Positions 62,224 to 64,000 of a stretch of 64,000 nt of DNA are shown piece by piece; the first letter of the stretch is position 1; each line of letters opens with the position of its first letter. The stretch lies in the NCBI GenBank assembly GCA_009731375.1, contig BJOX01000303.1, forward strand, positions 128,750 to 192,749, given 5' to 3'. Origin of the DNA: Paulinella micropora (lineage: Eukaryota; Cercozoa; Imbricatea; Euglyphida). The notes beneath the pieces are model-generated. The model saw nothing but the letters and a program-made list of their open reading frames with translations, searched no databases and was not told the DNA's origin. A program made the position numbers and the translations under genes.

Positions 62224-64000
62224 ATATTAAATAATATCTTTTGATTTTAACCGACAAACAACGCCTTCTGCTTCCCCGCGCGATCCACCCGCCAAGGTCG
62301 ACACCCGCCAGAGGAACAGACAGCGCAAGGCGCAGCAGGAGAACAAGGAGCCCAAGCGCCCGCCACGTCAGAAGAGTAAGGCTGACTCCATGTCGATGGC
62401 CCAACCGGCTACGCCACTGGATAGCGGACGCCCAAACAAGCTTACCAAGACTGACAAACCGCCTCCGACTACGAAGAAGACTGCAACACGCCCGCCCCTC
62501 ACTGGTGCGAATGCGATCGCAATCCCTTCGAAGAAATCTTCGTATCAAGGCAGTGGAGTGCATCATGGTGGCGTTCTACCCATCCCAGAATGCATTTACG
62601 CTCTCAATCTCTCCATTTTGTTACATCGATGACATCATCGTATACTCTAACACAATGGAAGAGCATATCGATCACTTGTCAGATGTCTTCAGGCGCATCG
62701 GAGCTTTTGGCCTGAAATGCAACCTAAAGAAATGTCAGCTTGCCAGGACAAGTGTGACGTATTTGGGTTACGAGATTTCTCATAATAGGGTCTCGATATC
62801 GCGCGAAAAGAGGGAGGAGATCATGAGTAGACAGTTGCCAAAGAATCGCACGGAGTTACACTCTTTTCTTGCGATGGCACAGTACTACAGCCAGTTCATA
62901 CCCGATTGGGGTGCAACTCGGGCTAAGCTGGAGAAGATGATTGATTTTGGAGACTTTGAGAAGTGGGATGAGGAGGCTTTGCAGGCGTTTAATACGCTCA
63001 AAGATATCATTTATAAAGATCCCAAGGACGGCGGATTAGTACTTATGATGCCCGACTTTACGAAACCGTTCGTAGTCGACACGGATGCATCTAAGTTTGC
63101 GATTGGCGCGGTGCTGCAACAAGAAGATGAGGAGAAAAAGTTGCGCCCGATCATGTTTATTAGTAGAAAGCTGTGTGCGGCGGAGCGAAATTACTGCACG
63201 CGACAGAGGGAGGCGTTGGCAGTAGTATGGGCTCTCAAGAGGCTCAGAGAATACTTGTGGGGAGGACCTCTATTCACGGTTAGGACCGATCATCACAACC
63301 TTCTTTGGTTGATGAATCATGAACAAACCGGCCGTTTGGCGCGGTGGCAAGCTTTCTTGTCATGTTTCAATTTCACGATGGTCTACTTACCGGGAAAGCG
63401 AAACGTAGTCGCTGATAGCCTTTCCAGGCTAGAGTTTCAGTCGGAGGTGTCGGCTCTCGTATCATCAGTGGAAATGATAGACCTGTCCACGGACAAGGTA
63501 AGCCACATAGAGGCGATGCAGATGGCAAGAGGCGTTCGTTATGACCGCACGGGTCTACGATATAGTCTTCAAGGCCCGGATCATGGCATATGCTGTGAGG
63601 CGCATGTTCTCGAAGACGCTGAGTGGTCTTATGAGGCATACGAGAACGCGAAGGCGAATATAAAAGAAGAGGAGGAGACGACTGAGGTCTGTACTGAACC
63701 TCCACAGGAAAATCGAAGCGAGCTTGATGAAGACCCGGAAAGGGTAGGAGTAAGGTTGGAGGACGGTACTATTCATATCGCCTCGCCTACCGCGTGGAGG
63801 CAGCAACAGGCGACGGATCCGGAGTTCAAGGAGCTCATAACGTTATACAAGAACCCTAATGAGCTTAAAAAGACTCCACAGATCAAAGATCAGATGAAGG
63901 AGATGGCGTGGAGAGATGGGCTATTGTGGTACAAGGGCCAGCATGGCAAATTTGCATCACAGCCTGACAAATGGACTCTCTGGGTACCAGAGAAGTTGAG
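62224..64000 (+). mobile_element. Ty3/gypsy retroelement, internally deleted, runs off the window
   Basis: From 62250 there is a basic Pro/Lys/Gln-rich gag-like segment (RQRNRQRKAQQ, MSMAQPATPLDSGRP). It is joined near 62610, in a different frame, to reverse transcriptase starting just before the catalytic motif. The pol frame is then open to 64000. Opposite orientation to the copy at 19988-22763. Confidence 0.85.
62613..64000 (+). CDS. Ty3/gypsy reverse transcriptase-RNase H (partial)
   Basis: Starts within the palm at PFCYIDDIIVYSN (YIDD active site), then FGLKCNLKKCQLARTSVTYL, HSFLAMAQYYSQFIPDW thumb/connection, RNase H with KPFVVDTDASKFAIGAVLQQ and REALAVVWALKRLREYLWGG, LPGKRNVVADSLSR, and the linker towards integrase (MKEMAWRDGLLWYKG). 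The frame is open to the last base. Fingers and the first palm Asp are missing because of the deletion near 62610. Confidence 0.85.

Overview
The window looks like a chromosome segment from a unicellular eukaryote (alga or other protist; I cannot name it). Three things point that way: interstitial TTAGGG-type telomeric repeats, GT-AG spliced exons including 84-nt LRR exons, and abundant microsatellites and Ty3/gypsy retroelements. Embedded in it is a visibly GC-rich, decayed, endogenous double-jelly-roll DNA virus (about 6453-58805). The virus is interrupted by a Ty3/gypsy fragment (19988-22763) and by an 18.8-kb terminal-inverted-repeat element (36354-55183). Subtracting both leaves roughly 30 kb of viral sequence, about the size of polinton-like or adintovirus-type genomes. 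No DNA polymerase, packaging ATPase, integrase or protease was recognised, so the copy is incomplete or those genes lie elsewhere or are unrecognisable.

Left flank (1-6452): a truncated 326-bp copy of a zinc-finger gene, three LRR exons of the ribonuclease-inhibitor type, large microsatellites, a 1.77-kb dispersed repeat, an AT-rich gene-poor stretch, and a RanBP2-type zinc-finger gene with an assembly gap.

Viral accessory part (6453-19987): a leucine-rich-repeat protein, a ribonucleotide reductase small subunit, a protein starting with a histone H3 tail in which Lys9 is Ile, an F-box-like protein, a possibly myristoylated protein, and a small family of Bro-N-like and HNH-like genes. Viral structural part (22764-36351, then 55184-58805): major capsid protein, penton/minor capsid protein, a second beta-rich virion protein, small membrane and basic proteins, an HMG/YABBY-like protein, a RuvC-like resolvase, a second ribonucleotide reductase small subunit, and a giant fibre gene split by the 18.8-kb insertion. 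Two viral genes carry short spliceosomal-type introns. Most genes carry one or more frameshifts or single in-frame stops, many at homopolymers; this is either pseudogene decay or uncorrected long-read error.

The 18.8-kb element (36354-55183) contains 553-bp tandem units with TTAGGG tracts, segmental duplications, a SET-like ORF, a zinc-finger exon of piggyBac transposase type, many microsatellites, and a multi-exon gene (about 48.6-53.4 kb) resembling a DDE transposase. The right flank (58806-64000) holds a palindromic minisatellite, a second copy of the 1.77-kb repeat, and a second Ty3/gypsy copy that runs off the window.
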